A DNA stretch of 64,000 nt, from contig NZ_SISG01000001.1 of NCBI RefSeq assembly GCF_004310685.1, positions 372,001-436,000 on the forward strand, in the 5' to 3' direction. Positions 51,143-60,260 of this stretch are shown here, piece by piece (position 1 is the stretch's first letter; each line of letters begins with the position of its first letter). The translations under genes and the position numbers were made by a program. The notes beneath the pieces were generated by a model that did no database searches, was not told the DNA's origin, and saw only the letters and a program-made list of their open reading frames with translations. Origin of the DNA: Glaciihabitans arcticus. Lineage in GTDB: Bacteria; Actinomycetota; Actinomycetes; Actinomycetales; Microbacteriaceae.

Positions 51143-52182
51143 TGGAGAACTACTGGACAGGCATCATCTGGCTGGTCGTGCTGCTCATCGTCAACGCGTT
51201 CTTCGTCGGCGCCGAGTTCGCGATCATCTCCGCCCGTCGCTCGCAGATCGAGCCGAAGGCCGAGGCGGGTTCCCGTGCGGCGAAGACGACGCTCTGGGCG
51301 ATGGAGCACGCGACGCTGATGCTCGCGGCGAGCCAGCTCGGCATCACCGTGTGCTCGCTGCTGATCCTCAACGTGTCGGAGCCGTCGATCCACCACCTGC
51401 TCGAGATCCCGCTCGCGCTGACCGGGCTCCCCGAGGAGGCCATCGGCACGATCGCGTTCATCGTGGCGCTGCTGATCGTGTCGTTCCTGCACGTGGTCAT
51501 CGGTGAGATGGTGCCGAAGAACCTGTCATTCTCGGTTCCGGATCGCGCGGCGCTCATTCTCGCGCCCCCACTGGTATTCGTGGCCCGGGTGTTCCGTCCG
51601 ATCATCGCCTCGCTCAACTGGACCGCGAACGCGATCATCCGCCTGTTCGGTGTGGAGCCCAAGAACGAGGCCAACAGTGTGTTCAACCTCGGCGAGGTCG
51701 CGAACATCGTCGCCCAGTCGACGAAGGAGGGCATGCTCACTGATTCGACGGGCGCGCTCAACGCGGCATTCGAGTTCACCGAGAAGAAGGTGCAGGACAT
51801 CGCGATCGGTCTCGCCGACCTCGTCACGCTGCCCGAGGACGCGACACCCGCCGACGTGGAGCGGGCGGTCGCCCAGCGCGGTTTCTCGCGCTACATCCTC
51901 GTCAACGACGAGAACGAGCCGACCGGGTATATCCACCTCAAGGACGTCATCGATCTGCCCGAGGAGGAGTTCAACGAACCGGTGCCGCCCAAGCGGATCC
52001 GCCAGCTGATCTCAATCTTCCGGTCAACCGACCTCGAGGATGCGCTGGCGACGATGCGCCGCTCCGGCGTTCACGTTGCGCGGGCCTTCGACGAGACCGG
52101 TGCGACGCGCGGTGTGCTGTTCCTCGAGGACATCATCGAGGAGCTCGTCGGCGAGGTTCAGGACGCGACGCGGCGCAACTAG
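51142..52182 (+). CDS. CorC/HlyC-family protein without C-terminal CorC domain
   Basis: 346 residues. DUF21 domain (NAFFVGAEFAIISARRSQIE) and CBS pair (FSRYILVNDENEPTGYIHLK; GVLFLEDIIEELVGE), then it stops. Compared with its neighbour, the terminal domain of about 90 residues is missing. No frameshift is visible, so the short form is probably natural. A heteromer with the upstream paralogue is possible. Confidence 0.92.
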   Translation: MENYWTGIIWLVVLLIVNAFFVGAEFAIISARRSQIEPKAEAGSRAAKTTLWAMEHATLMLAASQLGITVCSLLILNVSEPSIHHLLEIPLALTGLPEEAIGTIAFIVALLIVSFLHVVIGEMVPKNLSFSVPDRAALILAPPLVFVARVFRPIIASLNWTANAIIRLFGVEPKNEANSVFNLGEVANIVAQSTKEGMLTDSTGALNAAFEFTEKKVQDIAIGLADLVTLPEDATPADVERAVAQRGFSRYILVNDENEPTGYIHLKDVIDLPEEEFNEPVPPKRIRQLISIFRSTDLEDALATMRRSGVHVARAFDETGATRGVLFLEDIIEELVGEVQDATRRN

Positions 52183-52188
52183 CGAGGG

Positions 52189-53280
52189 TTAAGCCGCGGG
52201 CCACCGCGCTCGGAGGTACTGCTCGGGCCAGTAGTCGAGCTCGTGACCGAGCTCGTGGGCCGCGCGCAGGGCGAAGTGCGGGTCGCGCATCATCTCGCGG
52301 CCGAGCATGATGGCGTCCGCCGAACCGTCGGCAAGCACGGCCTCGGCCTGAGCCGGGGTCGTGATGAGTCCCACGGCTGAGACCGTGACATCCGCCGTCT
52401 CACGCACGAAGGCGGCGAAGGGCACCTGGTAGCCGGGGCCGAGTGGGATGCGCACGCCCGAGATGTTGCCGCCCGTGGAGATGTCGAACAGGTCGGCGCC
52501 GGCCTCGCGAGCCCAGCCCGAGACGATCGCCGTCTGCTCCTCATTCCAGCCACCGGGGGCGTAGTCGGTGGCCGAGAAGCGCACAAAGAGAGGGATGTCG
52601 TCGCCGACGACGGCGCGCACCTCGGTGATCACGCGCAGCAGCAGGCGCGCGCGGTTCTCGAGGGATCCGCCGTACTCGTCGGTGCGGGTGTTCGACAGGG
52701 GCGACAGGAACTGGTGCATGAGGTAGCCGTGCGCGGCGTGCAGCTCGAGCACGTCGAACCCCGCCTCGATCGCTCGCGACGCGGCCGCCACGAAGTCGTT
52801 GACGACGGCGTCGATGCCGCGGTCGTCGAGTGCCACGGGTGCGGCGTAGTCGCCGAATGCGACGTCGGAGGCCGAGACCGTCTCCCAACCGCCCTGGTCG
52901 AGCGGCTGGGTCCCCGACTCGAGGGTGCCCCACGCCGGCCAGACCGAGGCCTTGCGACCGGCGTGGGCGAGCTGGATGCCCGCCGTCGCACCCTGCGCGT
53001 GCAGGAAGTTCACGACTCGCGCCCAGGCGTTGCGTTGGGTGTCGTTCCAGATGCCGGTGTCCTGGTCGGAGATGCGGCCCTCCGGCGAGACGGCGGTCGC
53101 CTCGGCGATGACGAGGCCGGCGCCGCCGGAAGCCATCGAGCCGAGGTGCACAAGGTGCCAGTCGCGGGGCACCCCGTCCTTCTCAGTTACCGAGTACTGG
53201 CACATCGGGGCAACCCAGATGCGGTTGCGAAAGGTCGTCGAGCGAACGGTGAGCGGCGTGAACAGCCGGGGCGTAGTCAT
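52189..53280 (-). CDS. Old yellow enzyme, YqjM-type NADH:flavin oxidoreductase
   Basis: About 363 residues from ATG 53280. FMN ene-reductase motifs: VAPMCQYS with the Cys found in the thermophilic-like YqjM class, QLAHAGRKASVWPAWG, LHAAHGYLMHQFLSPLSNTR and LGREMMRDPHFALRAAHELG. It reduces activated C=C bonds of electrophiles. The preceding GGAAT-N18-GTT box suggests control by the SigR-type sigma factor. Confidence 0.93.
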   Translation of the reverse strand: MTTPRLFTPLTVRSTTFRNRIWVAPMCQYSVTEKDGVPRDWHLVHLGSMASGGAGLVIAEATAVSPEGRISDQDTGIWNDTQRNAWARVVNFLHAQGATAGIQLAHAGRKASVWPAWGTLESGTQPLDQGGWETVSASDVAFGDYAAPVALDDRGIDAVVNDFVAAASRAIEAGFDVLELHAAHGYLMHQFLSPLSNTRTDEYGGSLENRARLLLRVITEVRAVVGDDIPLFVRFSATDYAPGGWNEEQTAIVSGWAREAGADLFDISTGGNISGVRIPLGPGYQVPFAAFVRETADVTVSAVGLITTPAQAEAVLADGSADAIMLGREMMRDPHFALRAAHELGHELDYWPEQYLRARWPAA

Positions 53281-53289
53281 GGTGGAGTC

Positions 53290-53315
53290 AACTCCCGGGG
53301 CCGGGTAGCCATTCC
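53290..53315 (-). promoter_or_regulatory. SigR-type promoter before the old yellow enzyme gene
   Basis: On the minus strand GGAAT (53315-53311) and GTT (53292-53290) are 18 bp apart, identical spacing to the sigma-gene promoter. The GTT ends 9 nt before the ATG at 53280, so the transcript would have almost no leader. Confidence 0.65.
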
Positions 53316-53319
53316 GCAG

Positions 53320-53325
53320 TATCGT
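53320..53325 (+). promoter_or_regulatory. TATCGT -10 box, leaderless nnrD
   Basis: TATCGT lies 7 nt before ATG 53333. It excludes the in-frame GTG at 53324, which sits inside the box. Confidence 0.5.
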
Positions 53326-53332
53326 GACAACC

Positions 53333-54139
53333 ATGAGCGACTTCCTGCCATGGACCGAGGATGACGCGGCGCGCCGCATCCGAATCCCCGAGCCCGACGA
53401 CGACAAGTACACGCGCGGCGTGCTCGGGATCATCACCGGCAGCGAGCAGTACCCCGGGGCCGCGGTACTCGGAGTCGAGGCCGCGCTGCGAACCGGGGTC
53501 GGCATGGTGCGCTACCTCGGTGGCGAGCGCGCGGGAGACCTCGTGCTGCAGCGTCGGCCCGAAGCGGTGCTCGGCAACGGCCGGGTGCAGGCCTGGCTCA
53601 TCGGGTCGGGAACCGATGCCGCCCACCCCGAACCGCGGTCTGCGGGCTGGGTGGATGCCGCGCTCGCCCAGAACCTGCCCACCGTGCTCGACGGTGGAGC
53701 GATCGAGCGGGTGCGCGACACCGGCGGACCGACGGTCATCACGCCGCACTACCGCGAACTGGGACGCGTTCTCGGGGTCGACCCGGCAGAGATAGCAAGC
53801 GACGCGGGTGGGTGGGCGCGGCGCGCATCCGACGCTCTCGGCGTCACGGTGCTGCTGAAGGGATCGAGAACTTACGTGTGCGGGGGCGGGATCGAGCTGA
53901 GCGTCACCGGCGCCCCGGCCTGGACCGCGACCGCCGGCGCGGGCGACGCGCTCGGCGGAATCCTCGGGGCGCTCGTCGCCACCCACGCCGACTCTGATGC
54001 CGCGGAGCTCGCCCGTCTCGCCGCGACCGCGGCCCTGATCCATGGGCTGGCGGCCGAGCGGGCCAGCGGCGGGGGACCGTTCACGATCCTCGACCTTGCG
54101 GCCGCCGTGCCGGCCACGATCGCGCAGTTGCTGCGCTGA
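53333..54139 (+). CDS. nnrD: ADP-dependent NAD(P)H-hydrate dehydratase
   Basis: 268 residues. Ribokinase-like fold of the YjeF C-terminal domain: GVLGIITGSEQYPGAAVLGV, PTVITPHYRELGRVLG and TATAGAGDALGGILGAL (phosphate-binding GAGD). It repairs hydrated NADH/NADPH. The epimerase partner domain is absent, so it is a stand-alone dehydratase. Confidence 0.93.
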   Translation: MSDFLPWTEDDAARRIRIPEPDDDKYTRGVLGIITGSEQYPGAAVLGVEAALRTGVGMVRYLGGERAGDLVLQRRPEAVLGNGRVQAWLIGSGTDAAHPEPRSAGWVDAALAQNLPTVLDGGAIERVRDTGGPTVITPHYRELGRVLGVDPAEIASDAGGWARRASDALGVTVLLKGSRTYVCGGGIELSVTGAPAWTATAGAGDALGGILGALVATHADSDAAELARLAATAALIHGLAAERASGGGPFTILDLAAAVPATIAQLLR

Positions 54140-54146
54140 CGGCGGG

Positions 54147-54152
54147 TACGCT
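54147..54152 (+). promoter_or_regulatory. TACGCT -10 box before the GT87-like gene
   Basis: TACGCT lies 8 nt before ATG 54161, a leaderless arrangement just after the nnrD stop. Confidence 0.45.
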
Positions 54153-54160
54153 GGCTAACC

Positions 54161-55495
54161 ATGACCAGTATTCGGGCCGCGGCATCGCGGGTCGCGGAAC
54201 TCCTGGTCGGGATGTCGGCGAGCCGCCTCGCCCTCTGGATCGCCTTCGTCGCCGTTCACGTCTGGCTCGGCCTCGTCAACCTGCTCGGTCCCGGCCTGCC
54301 GCTCGGCGATGTCACCATCACCTACCGATTCTGGACCGACCAGGCCTTCTCGCACGACTACTGGGTCGGCATCGACTCGGTCTGGGTATACCCGATTCTC
54401 GCGATCCTGCCGATGCTCGCCTCGTTCGCCTTCGGCCCCGAGGTGTATGGCAGTACCTGGCTCACCCTCGTGATGGTGCTCAACGGAGTCGCCTTCGCAT
54501 TCCTGACCCGGCCCACGTTCTCGCGTGAGCGTCTCGCTATCGCCTGGTGGTGGATCGCGTTCCTGCTGCTGCTCGGGCCGATCGCCCTCGGCCGCATCGA
54601 TTCGGTCACCATCCCGCTCGCTGTCGTCGGGGTCGTGCTGCTGGCGACGAGGCCGCGCATCGCGGCGTTCATCCTTGTGATCGCGACCTGGATGAAGATC
54701 TGGCCGGCGGCCCTGCTCGCGGCGATCGTCGTCTCCTCGAAGCACCGCCTCGCGACGGTCGTGGTGGCGCTCGGCACCAGTGCGGCGATCGTGCTGGTCA
54801 TGTTCGCCCTCGGCGGCGGCGGTGCCGTGTTCAGCTTCATCACCCAGCAGGCCGGTCGCGGGCTGCAGATTGAGGCTCCCGTGAGTACGGCCTGGCTCTG
54901 GCAGGCGGCGGCAGGCGCCAACAACGCCTACGTCTACTACGACCAGGGCATCCTCACCTTCCAGGTCACCGGCGATGGTGCGGATGTCGCGGCCGACCTC
55001 ATGACGCCGCTGCTCGCGGTCGTCGCCCTCGCCGTCGCGGCCCTCGGTATCCTCGCCGTGCGGCGTGGTGCCGCCGCGCTGGACGTGCTCGCGCCGCTCT
55101 CCCTCGCCCTGGTGACGGCGCTCATCGCCTTCAACAAGGTGGGTTCGCCGCAGTTCATCAGCTGGCTCGCGGTGCCGATCATCCTGGGTCTCGGCGCGCG
55201 CCTGGCAGGGTCATCCGTGCCGTTCCGGGTACCCGCGGTCATCGTGCTCGTGATCGCCGCGCTCACGCAGGTGCTCTACCCGTACCTGTACGTCTACCTG
55301 CTGGGCCTCAATACGGTGCTGCTGATCGTGATCACCGCGCGCAACGCGCTCTACTTCGTGCTGCTCGCCTGGGCGATCGCCGAGCTGTGGCAGGTGGGCA
55401 CCCGGGCACGAGTCGGCGAGGGCGGCCCACTCTCCGACGAGCCGTGGCCCGAGACGGCGTGGCCGTTCGCACCGAACCAGCGTGGGATGATTTAA
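54161..55495 (+). CDS. GT87-like polytopic membrane protein (DUF2029)
   Basis: 444 residues with about ten membrane segments. An early periplasmic loop carries GDVTITYRFWTDQAFSHDYW, and ATWMKIWPAALL is a typical GT87 block. Such proteins use polyprenol-phosphate mannose to modify envelope lipids or glycans. The acceptor here is unknown. The C-terminus is a soluble Pro-rich tail. Confidence 0.78.
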   Translation: MTSIRAAASRVAELLVGMSASRLALWIAFVAVHVWLGLVNLLGPGLPLGDVTITYRFWTDQAFSHDYWVGIDSVWVYPILAILPMLASFAFGPEVYGSTWLTLVMVLNGVAFAFLTRPTFSRERLAIAWWWIAFLLLLGPIALGRIDSVTIPLAVVGVVLLATRPRIAAFILVIATWMKIWPAALLAAIVVSSKHRLATVVVALGTSAAIVLVMFALGGGGAVFSFITQQAGRGLQIEAPVSTAWLWQAAAGANNAYVYYDQGILTFQVTGDGADVAADLMTPLLAVVALAVAALGILAVRRGAAALDVLAPLSLALVTALIAFNKVGSPQFISWLAVPIILGLGARLAGSSVPFRVPAVIVLVIAALTQVLYPYLYVYLLGLNTVLLIVITARNALYFVLLAWAIAELWQVGTRARVGEGGPLSDEPWPETAWPFAPNQRGMI

Positions 55496-55552
55496 GCATC
55501 CCCCCAACGCTGGAGCCTCCTACGTGCCTGCCCTTTTGCCTGCTGTGACCGC

Positions 55553-56800
55553 ATGATGACCGGCCTCACCAAGACCCGAATCAACCTGAGCCTTCTCGCG
55601 CTCGCGCTCGGTGGCTTCGGCATCGGTTCGACCGAGTTCGTGGCGATGGGCCTGCTGCCGAACCTCGCCGAAGACCTGCTGCCTGAGCTGTACCGGGCGA
55701 ACGAGCAAGCGGCACTCGGACAGGCCGGCTGGCTGATCTCCGCCTACGCACTGGGCGTCGTCGTGGGCGCCCCGACGATCGCTGCGCTCTCCGCGCGCTT
55801 CCCGCGCAAGACGCTGCTGCTCTGGCTGCTCGCCGCGTTCACGGTCGGCACCATCGCCTCGGCGGTACTCCCCAGCTTCGGGCTCGTGCTCGCGGCACGT
55901 TTCATCGCCGGGCTTCCGCACGGCGCGTACTTCGGCATTGCGGCGCTTGTGGCCGCATCCCTCATCGGCAAGGAGAAGCGCGGGCAGGGTGTCGCGATCG
56001 TGCTCTCGGGACTCACCATCGCGAACGTCATCGGCGTGCCGCTCATCACGCTGCTCGGACAGACGACCAGCTGGCGCGTCGCCTACCTCGTGGTGGCAGC
56101 GATCTTCGCCGCCACCTTCCTCGCGGTGTGGGCCGTGCTGCCCGCGCAACCCGGAGACCCGACGGCCACCATGAAGCGCGAGCTCGCCGCCTTCTCGCGC
56201 CTGCAGGTCTGGCTCGCGCTGCTCATCGGTGCCGTCGGCTTCGGCGGATTCTTCGCCGTTTACAGCTACGTCGCGCCGGTCGTCACCGAGGTCACACGGC
56301 TCGATGAATCGTTCGTTCCCATCGCGCTGGTCTGCATCGGCATCGGGATGACGATAGGCAACCTCATCGGCGGCCGTGCTGCCGACCACAACATCATGGG
56401 CACCGTGTTCGCGTGCTTCGGGCTCTTTGTGGTCTCGATGCTGGTGTTTGCGATGTTCTCATCGACAGTCGTCGGCCTGCTCATCGGCCTGTTCCTTGTC
56501 GGCGGGGCGGCCTCTGCACTGTCACCGGCCATCCAGACCCGACTGATGGACGTCGCGGGCGATAGCCAGACCCTTGCCGCCGCTGTCAATCACGCCTCAC
56601 TGAACCTCGGCAACAGCCTCGGCGCCTACCTCGGTGGCGTGACCATCGCTGCGGGCTACGGCTACCTCTCGCCAACCTGGGTCGGCCTGCTGCTGTGCGT
56701 GCCCGGAATCCTGCTCGCGATCTTCAGCCTCGGGCTCGAGCGTCGTCGGCCGATCAGTCGGCCGTCAGATGTAGTCGCGGAACTGATCACGCCCGAATAA
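55553..56800 (+). CDS. MFS efflux transporter (DHA1-type)
   Basis: 415 residues with twelve hydrophobic segments. Block GSTEFVAMGLLPNLAEDL in helix 1 and ARFIAGLPHGAYFGIAALVA are typical of drug/sugar-efflux MFS proteins of the AraJ/YdhP group. No regulator gene adjoins it, so the substrate is open. Confidence 0.9.
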   Translation: MMTGLTKTRINLSLLALALGGFGIGSTEFVAMGLLPNLAEDLLPELYRANEQAALGQAGWLISAYALGVVVGAPTIAALSARFPRKTLLLWLLAAFTVGTIASAVLPSFGLVLAARFIAGLPHGAYFGIAALVAASLIGKEKRGQGVAIVLSGLTIANVIGVPLITLLGQTTSWRVAYLVVAAIFAATFLAVWAVLPAQPGDPTATMKRELAAFSRLQVWLALLIGAVGFGGFFAVYSYVAPVVTEVTRLDESFVPIALVCIGIGMTIGNLIGGRAADHNIMGTVFACFGLFVVSMLVFAMFSSTVVGLLIGLFLVGGAASALSPAIQTRLMDVAGDSQTLAAAVNHASLNLGNSLGAYLGGVTIAAGYGYLSPTWVGLLLCVPGILLAIFSLGLERRRPISRPSDVVAELITPE

Positions 56801-56802
56801 GG

Positions 56803-57495
56803 TCAGAGGTTGCGCGGTCCGTCAGTCTCGATCAGGATGCCGTCCTCAATCGCTCGCTTACGCAGGGCGACCTTCGTTCCGACGTCGAAGCCCGCGACGC
56901 GGTACTTCTCGCGGATGCGCTTGAGGTAGCTCTTGGCGGTCTCCTCGGAGATGCTGAGCTGGAAGGCGACAGCCTTGACCGGCTCGCCGCCGCCGTAGAG
57001 GGCCATCACGCGGCGCTCCTGGGCGCTCAATTTAGGGGCGCCACCAATCTCGCCGGAGTTCAGCGCGAGGTCGAGCTCTGCGGAGATGAAGGCCTCGCCG
57101 CGGTGTGCGGAGCGGATGGCCTCGACGATCATGTCGGCCTCCTCCGTTTTCACGAGGTAGCCGAGTGCGCCGGCCGCGAGGGCCTCGCGCACGACGTTCG
57201 GCTCGGAGTAGGTGCTCATGAGCACGACCCGCACGGCCATGGTCTTGAGGGTCGAGATCTTCAGCGAGATCGGGATGTTGTCCTTGAGGTCGAGGTCGAG
57301 CAGCACCACATCGACGGGGAACGCGGGGTGCGACAGCAGCTCGGGCCAGCTCGGCAGCGCCGCGACCATCTCGATGTCCTGGGCGCTCTTGATCCACTCG
57401 GTGAGTGCGCCGAGGATCATCCGGTGATCGTCAACAATGGCCAAGCGGATACGGTCATCGTTCTGGGACACGGGGGTGATCTCCTCGAAGGTCAT
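56803..57495 (-). CDS. LuxR-type response regulator (kinase operon)
   Basis: About 230 residues from ATG 57495. Receiver: LAIVDDHRMILGAL, phosphoacceptor Asp in VDVVLLDLDLKD, VLMST and a KTEE stretch. GerE-type HTH: LSAQERRVMALYGGG and SISEETAKSYLKRIREKY. It lies 13 nt after the degenerate kinase gene and is the third gene of the operon. It closely resembles the regulator at 61119. Confidence 0.93.
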   Translation of the reverse strand: MTFEEITPVSQNDDRIRLAIVDDHRMILGALTEWIKSAQDIEMVAALPSWPELLSHPAFPVDVVLLDLDLKDNIPISLKISTLKTMAVRVVLMSTYSEPNVVREALAAGALGYLVKTEEADMIVEAIRSAHRGEAFISAELDLALNSGEIGGAPKLSAQERRVMALYGGGEPVKAVAFQLSISEETAKSYLKRIREKYRVAGFDVGTKVALRKRAIEDGILIETDGPRNL

Positions 57496-57508
57496 GTTCT
57501 TATCTTCC

Positions 57509-58765
57509 TTACACGTCGGCCGGGTTGTCGACAAAGCATTCGATATCCACCCGCAGGCTGGCGTTCTGGGTGGTGTCACTGTATCGTCCCACGCGCCGAA
57601 TGGCGTCCCAGGTCGATGGATCCACGCGGTTGCGCGTGACGTTGCTGGTGGTCACGACGATCGGAACACCGAGCTTCTGGCCGATGCCCGGTTCTCTCGC
57701 CTGCTCGATCGGTCCGACCTGCACGTTGACGGTGCGGTTCGTATTCGGACGCACATTGTCGCTCAGGAGCAACCAGATCGCGGCGAGCAGGCCGTCGCGC
57801 TGGTTGGCGTCGAGCAGGCCGGCGAGGCTGCCCCGGTCGACGAGCGTCACCGAGCGTCCGAGCATCTCCGACTCGGAGATCGCGTGGTACAACCAGGTCT
57901 CCCGGCGTCCCTCGATGAGGTGCAGGCGCAGTTCGGTTGCGAGGGATGCCGCGATCGACGCGATCTTCGGTTTGAGGGGCAGGGGATTGCGTCCGGTCGC
58001 CACCGAGTCGAGCAGTTCCTCGGCCGCGAGGTCGAGCCTGGCCAGTTCTTCGGAAGCGAGCATGCCGACCGCGAAGCGGGGAGCGGACACCGTGCTCTGC
58101 ACGAGCACCCGGTCGAGTTCCACCTGCACCATGCGCCTGAAGCCGCGGACCACCGAGACGCCGATCACCACGGGCAGCATCGCGAAGCCGAGGGATGTGA
58201 TCAGCGGCGGGATGTTATTCGCCGTGAGCGGGGTGTTGACGATCATGGCCGCGGCGAGCACCGCGCCGAAGATGCCGGTGACGAGCAGCACGTCCCTGGT
58301 TGTGCGCAGCGTGATGACGAGCAGGAGCGACATCGCGGCCGTGAGCGAGGCGGTCGCATAGCGGCCAATGTCGTGCAGGGGCCAGATGGCGAGGAGGTCG
58401 AGTGCGATGACGAGTGTCAGCGCCCCGACGAAGGCAAGGAACATCCAGTCAGGAAGGTGGTCACCCATGATGCGGGTCGTGATGAATGCGGTGACGAGCA
58501 CGATGATGAGGAGGATCCACGCGGCCAGAGCGGGGATCGCGTTCGGGTAGGTCGACCACAGCGACACGAACCAGCTGAAGCCGTAGATGGCGCGCACGGC
58601 GCAGACCAGTGCCGCTCCGATGCCGATGAACGCTGTGCCCAGGCTGGCGCGGTGCTGGCCGTCCTGGCGCTTGGCGCGGGCGAGCGGGTTGGTGCGCAGG
58701 GCGCGGTTCTCGCGGACGCCGACGAGAACGCCGAGGGTCGATTCATCCGGGGGTGAGTAGGTCAT
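57509..58765 (-). CDS. Membrane protein with degenerate histidine-kinase-like C-terminus
   Basis: 418 residues. Six or so hydrophobic segments (about 40-220), then a cytoplasmic part. The line RDGLLAAIWLLLSDNV resembles a kinase N-box with the Asn replaced. No phosphoacceptor His box and no DxGxG are seen. It overlaps the true kinase by 4 nt (ATGA) and precedes the regulator. A regulatory pseudokinase or a signal-sensing partner is possible. Not a recognised family. Confidence 0.75.
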   Translation of the reverse strand: MTYSPPDESTLGVLVGVRENRALRTNPLARAKRQDGQHRASLGTAFIGIGAALVCAVRAIYGFSWFVSLWSTYPNAIPALAAWILLIIVLVTAFITTRIMGDHLPDWMFLAFVGALTLVIALDLLAIWPLHDIGRYATASLTAAMSLLLVITLRTTRDVLLVTGIFGAVLAAAMIVNTPLTANNIPPLITSLGFAMLPVVIGVSVVRGFRRMVQVELDRVLVQSTVSAPRFAVGMLASEELARLDLAAEELLDSVATGRNPLPLKPKIASIAASLATELRLHLIEGRRETWLYHAISESEMLGRSVTLVDRGSLAGLLDANQRDGLLAAIWLLLSDNVRPNTNRTVNVQVGPIEQAREPGIGQKLGVPIVVTTSNVTRNRVDPSTWDAIRRVGRYSDTTQNASLRVDIECFVDNPADV

Positions 58766-59922
58766 CGCGGCACCTCGAGTACAACGGTCGTGCCGGAACC
58801 CGGTGCGGAGAACAGGCGCGCGTGGCCGCCGACCTCCTTGAGGCGTCCGACGACGGATTCCTTGAAGCCGAGGCGAGCGGAGTCGACGTCGTCGAGGGTG
58901 AAGCCCACGCCCGCGTCGGTGATCATGGCGCGCACGGTCGTGGCGTCATCGATGATCGTGACGTGCGCCTCGGTGACACCCGAGTGGCGCCGGACGTTCT
59001 CGAGGCACTCGGCGAGGGCCAGCAGGAAGGCGTCGAGCACGTCGCTGGGCAGCAGCACCTGGCCGGTGCCGTGCCAGCTGACCTCCAGACCCATGCGACC
59101 GAAACGCTGTTTGACCGACTCGAGGGTCGTGCCCAGCACGGTCTCTTCGACCGGCTCGAGGTTGTAGTCACCCGAGGACTGGGGAGTCGGCGTCGCGCCG
59201 AGACGGAGCTGGCGGAGGAGTCGGGCGTCATCCGCCGCCTGCTGCTGCAGGGCAGCCGGAGCGACGCCGACGCCGGAGTGGGCGAGAAGCGTGAGCGTCG
59301 CGAGCACCGTGTCGTGCAGCAGTCGCGCCGACTGGCGGCGCTGTGCTTCGAGCTCGCTGGCCTGTCGCTCGGCGCGGTGGGCGCGGCCGATGCTCGCGAT
59401 GCGGCGGGCGGCCTGGGGTACACCAGCACTCACCCAGACGCCGACGATGGTGGCGAAGATCCAGCCGGCGAGGAGCAGGAGGAGGGTACGCAGCGGCGGC
59501 TGCCACATGGCCGTCAACACGGTTGTGACGGTCGCGACGACACCGAGCGTGACCACGAGAACCCACAGGCGCAGGCGGCTCGTTGAGAGCGCTATGGCGA
59601 CACAGGCGAGCGAGGCCGCCGAGAGTTGGGTCACCGCGGACTGGGCGCCCTGCGTCGGGGTCTCGACGAGCAGCGTCATCGACATGATGATGGCGAGGCC
59701 GGTCGCGATAATGCCGAGAAGCCAGCCGGGGGAGCGGCTGCGGCCCATGAAGTACTGGAACGTGGCGAGCAGGCCGTAGAGCGGTAACACCACCGCGTAG
59801 GCCACCGGATCAATGGATCCGGGCACGGCGAGGCACAGAATCGAGATGACTGTGAAGCTCAGACCGAAAAGTCGGGCTGTTCGTTGCAACAGTCGATCTC
59901 TCTCCTTGAGGATCTGATCCAT
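58762..59922 (-). CDS. Sensor histidine kinase (NarL/DesK-type)
   Basis: 386 residues from ATG 59922. Five or six membrane segments (about 20-170), coiled linker, H-box ARLLHDTVLATL (His203), N-box LAECLENVRRHSG, G-box ITDAGVGF and SAPGSGTTVVLEV. First gene of a kinase/pseudokinase/regulator operon. The membrane part has no extracellular sensor domain, so the input is probably membrane-linked or through the pseudokinase. Confidence 0.92.
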   Translation of the reverse strand: MDQILKERDRLLQRTARLFGLSFTVISILCLAVPGSIDPVAYAVVLPLYGLLATFQYFMGRSRSPGWLLGIIATGLAIIMSMTLLVETPTQGAQSAVTQLSAASLACVAIALSTSRLRLWVLVVTLGVVATVTTVLTAMWQPPLRTLLLLLAGWIFATIVGVWVSAGVPQAARRIASIGRAHRAERQASELEAQRRQSARLLHDTVLATLTLLAHSGVGVAPAALQQQAADDARLLRQLRLGATPTPQSSGDYNLEPVEETVLGTTLESVKQRFGRMGLEVSWHGTGQVLLPSDVLDAFLLALAECLENVRRHSGVTEAHVTIIDDATTVRAMITDAGVGFTLDDVDSARLGFKESVVGRLKEVGGHARLFSAPGSGTTVVLEVPR

Positions 59923-60260
59923 GCGTTCCGCTCGTGAATGCCGTGTTCTCGGGTGCAGGCGTTGTGCGCCTACGTAGATGCTGACACATGTTGGCACCAT
60001 AAGTGGGGGTAACACACCCATCGATTGGGGCACAATCGTCGGGGTACAGTCATGAGGTACACAGCTTGCTGCGTTACAAGAGGGGCGCACTGTTCGCAGT
60101 TGCCACACAGAACGGCCGGGTTCTCCGCTAGGAGGCTCGACCAAACGGTGTTTGCCCGACACCGTGCTTCACCTGGTTCCCATAGTGCAGGACCAGTCAA
60201 ACCGGGGGGTTTGCCGGGGACCGTGGACATCGTCCACGGTCCCCGCCTCTCGTTAACGAA
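59923..60260. other. 338-bp intergenic region upstream of the kinase operon
   Basis: Contains no credible gene. It holds the lipoprotein terminator (60216-60244) and a CGATTG...CAATCG inverted repeat (about 60020-60040). A possible -10 TATGGT on the minus strand lies around 60001. Two short opposed frames of 79 and 86 codons (one Cys-rich) have no ribosome site or family resemblance. Confidence 0.45.
60216..60244 (-). terminator. Hairpin terminator of the lipoprotein gene
   Basis: A perfect 13-bp stem GGGGACCGTGGAC / GTCCACGGTCCCC with ATC loop, 16 nt after the lipoprotein stop. There is no T-run, as is common in high-GC actinobacteria. Confidence 0.75.

Noticed and set aside
59970-60230. 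86-codon minus-strand frame with several Cys
   Set aside because: It includes the terminator stem and has no ribosome site or family motif.
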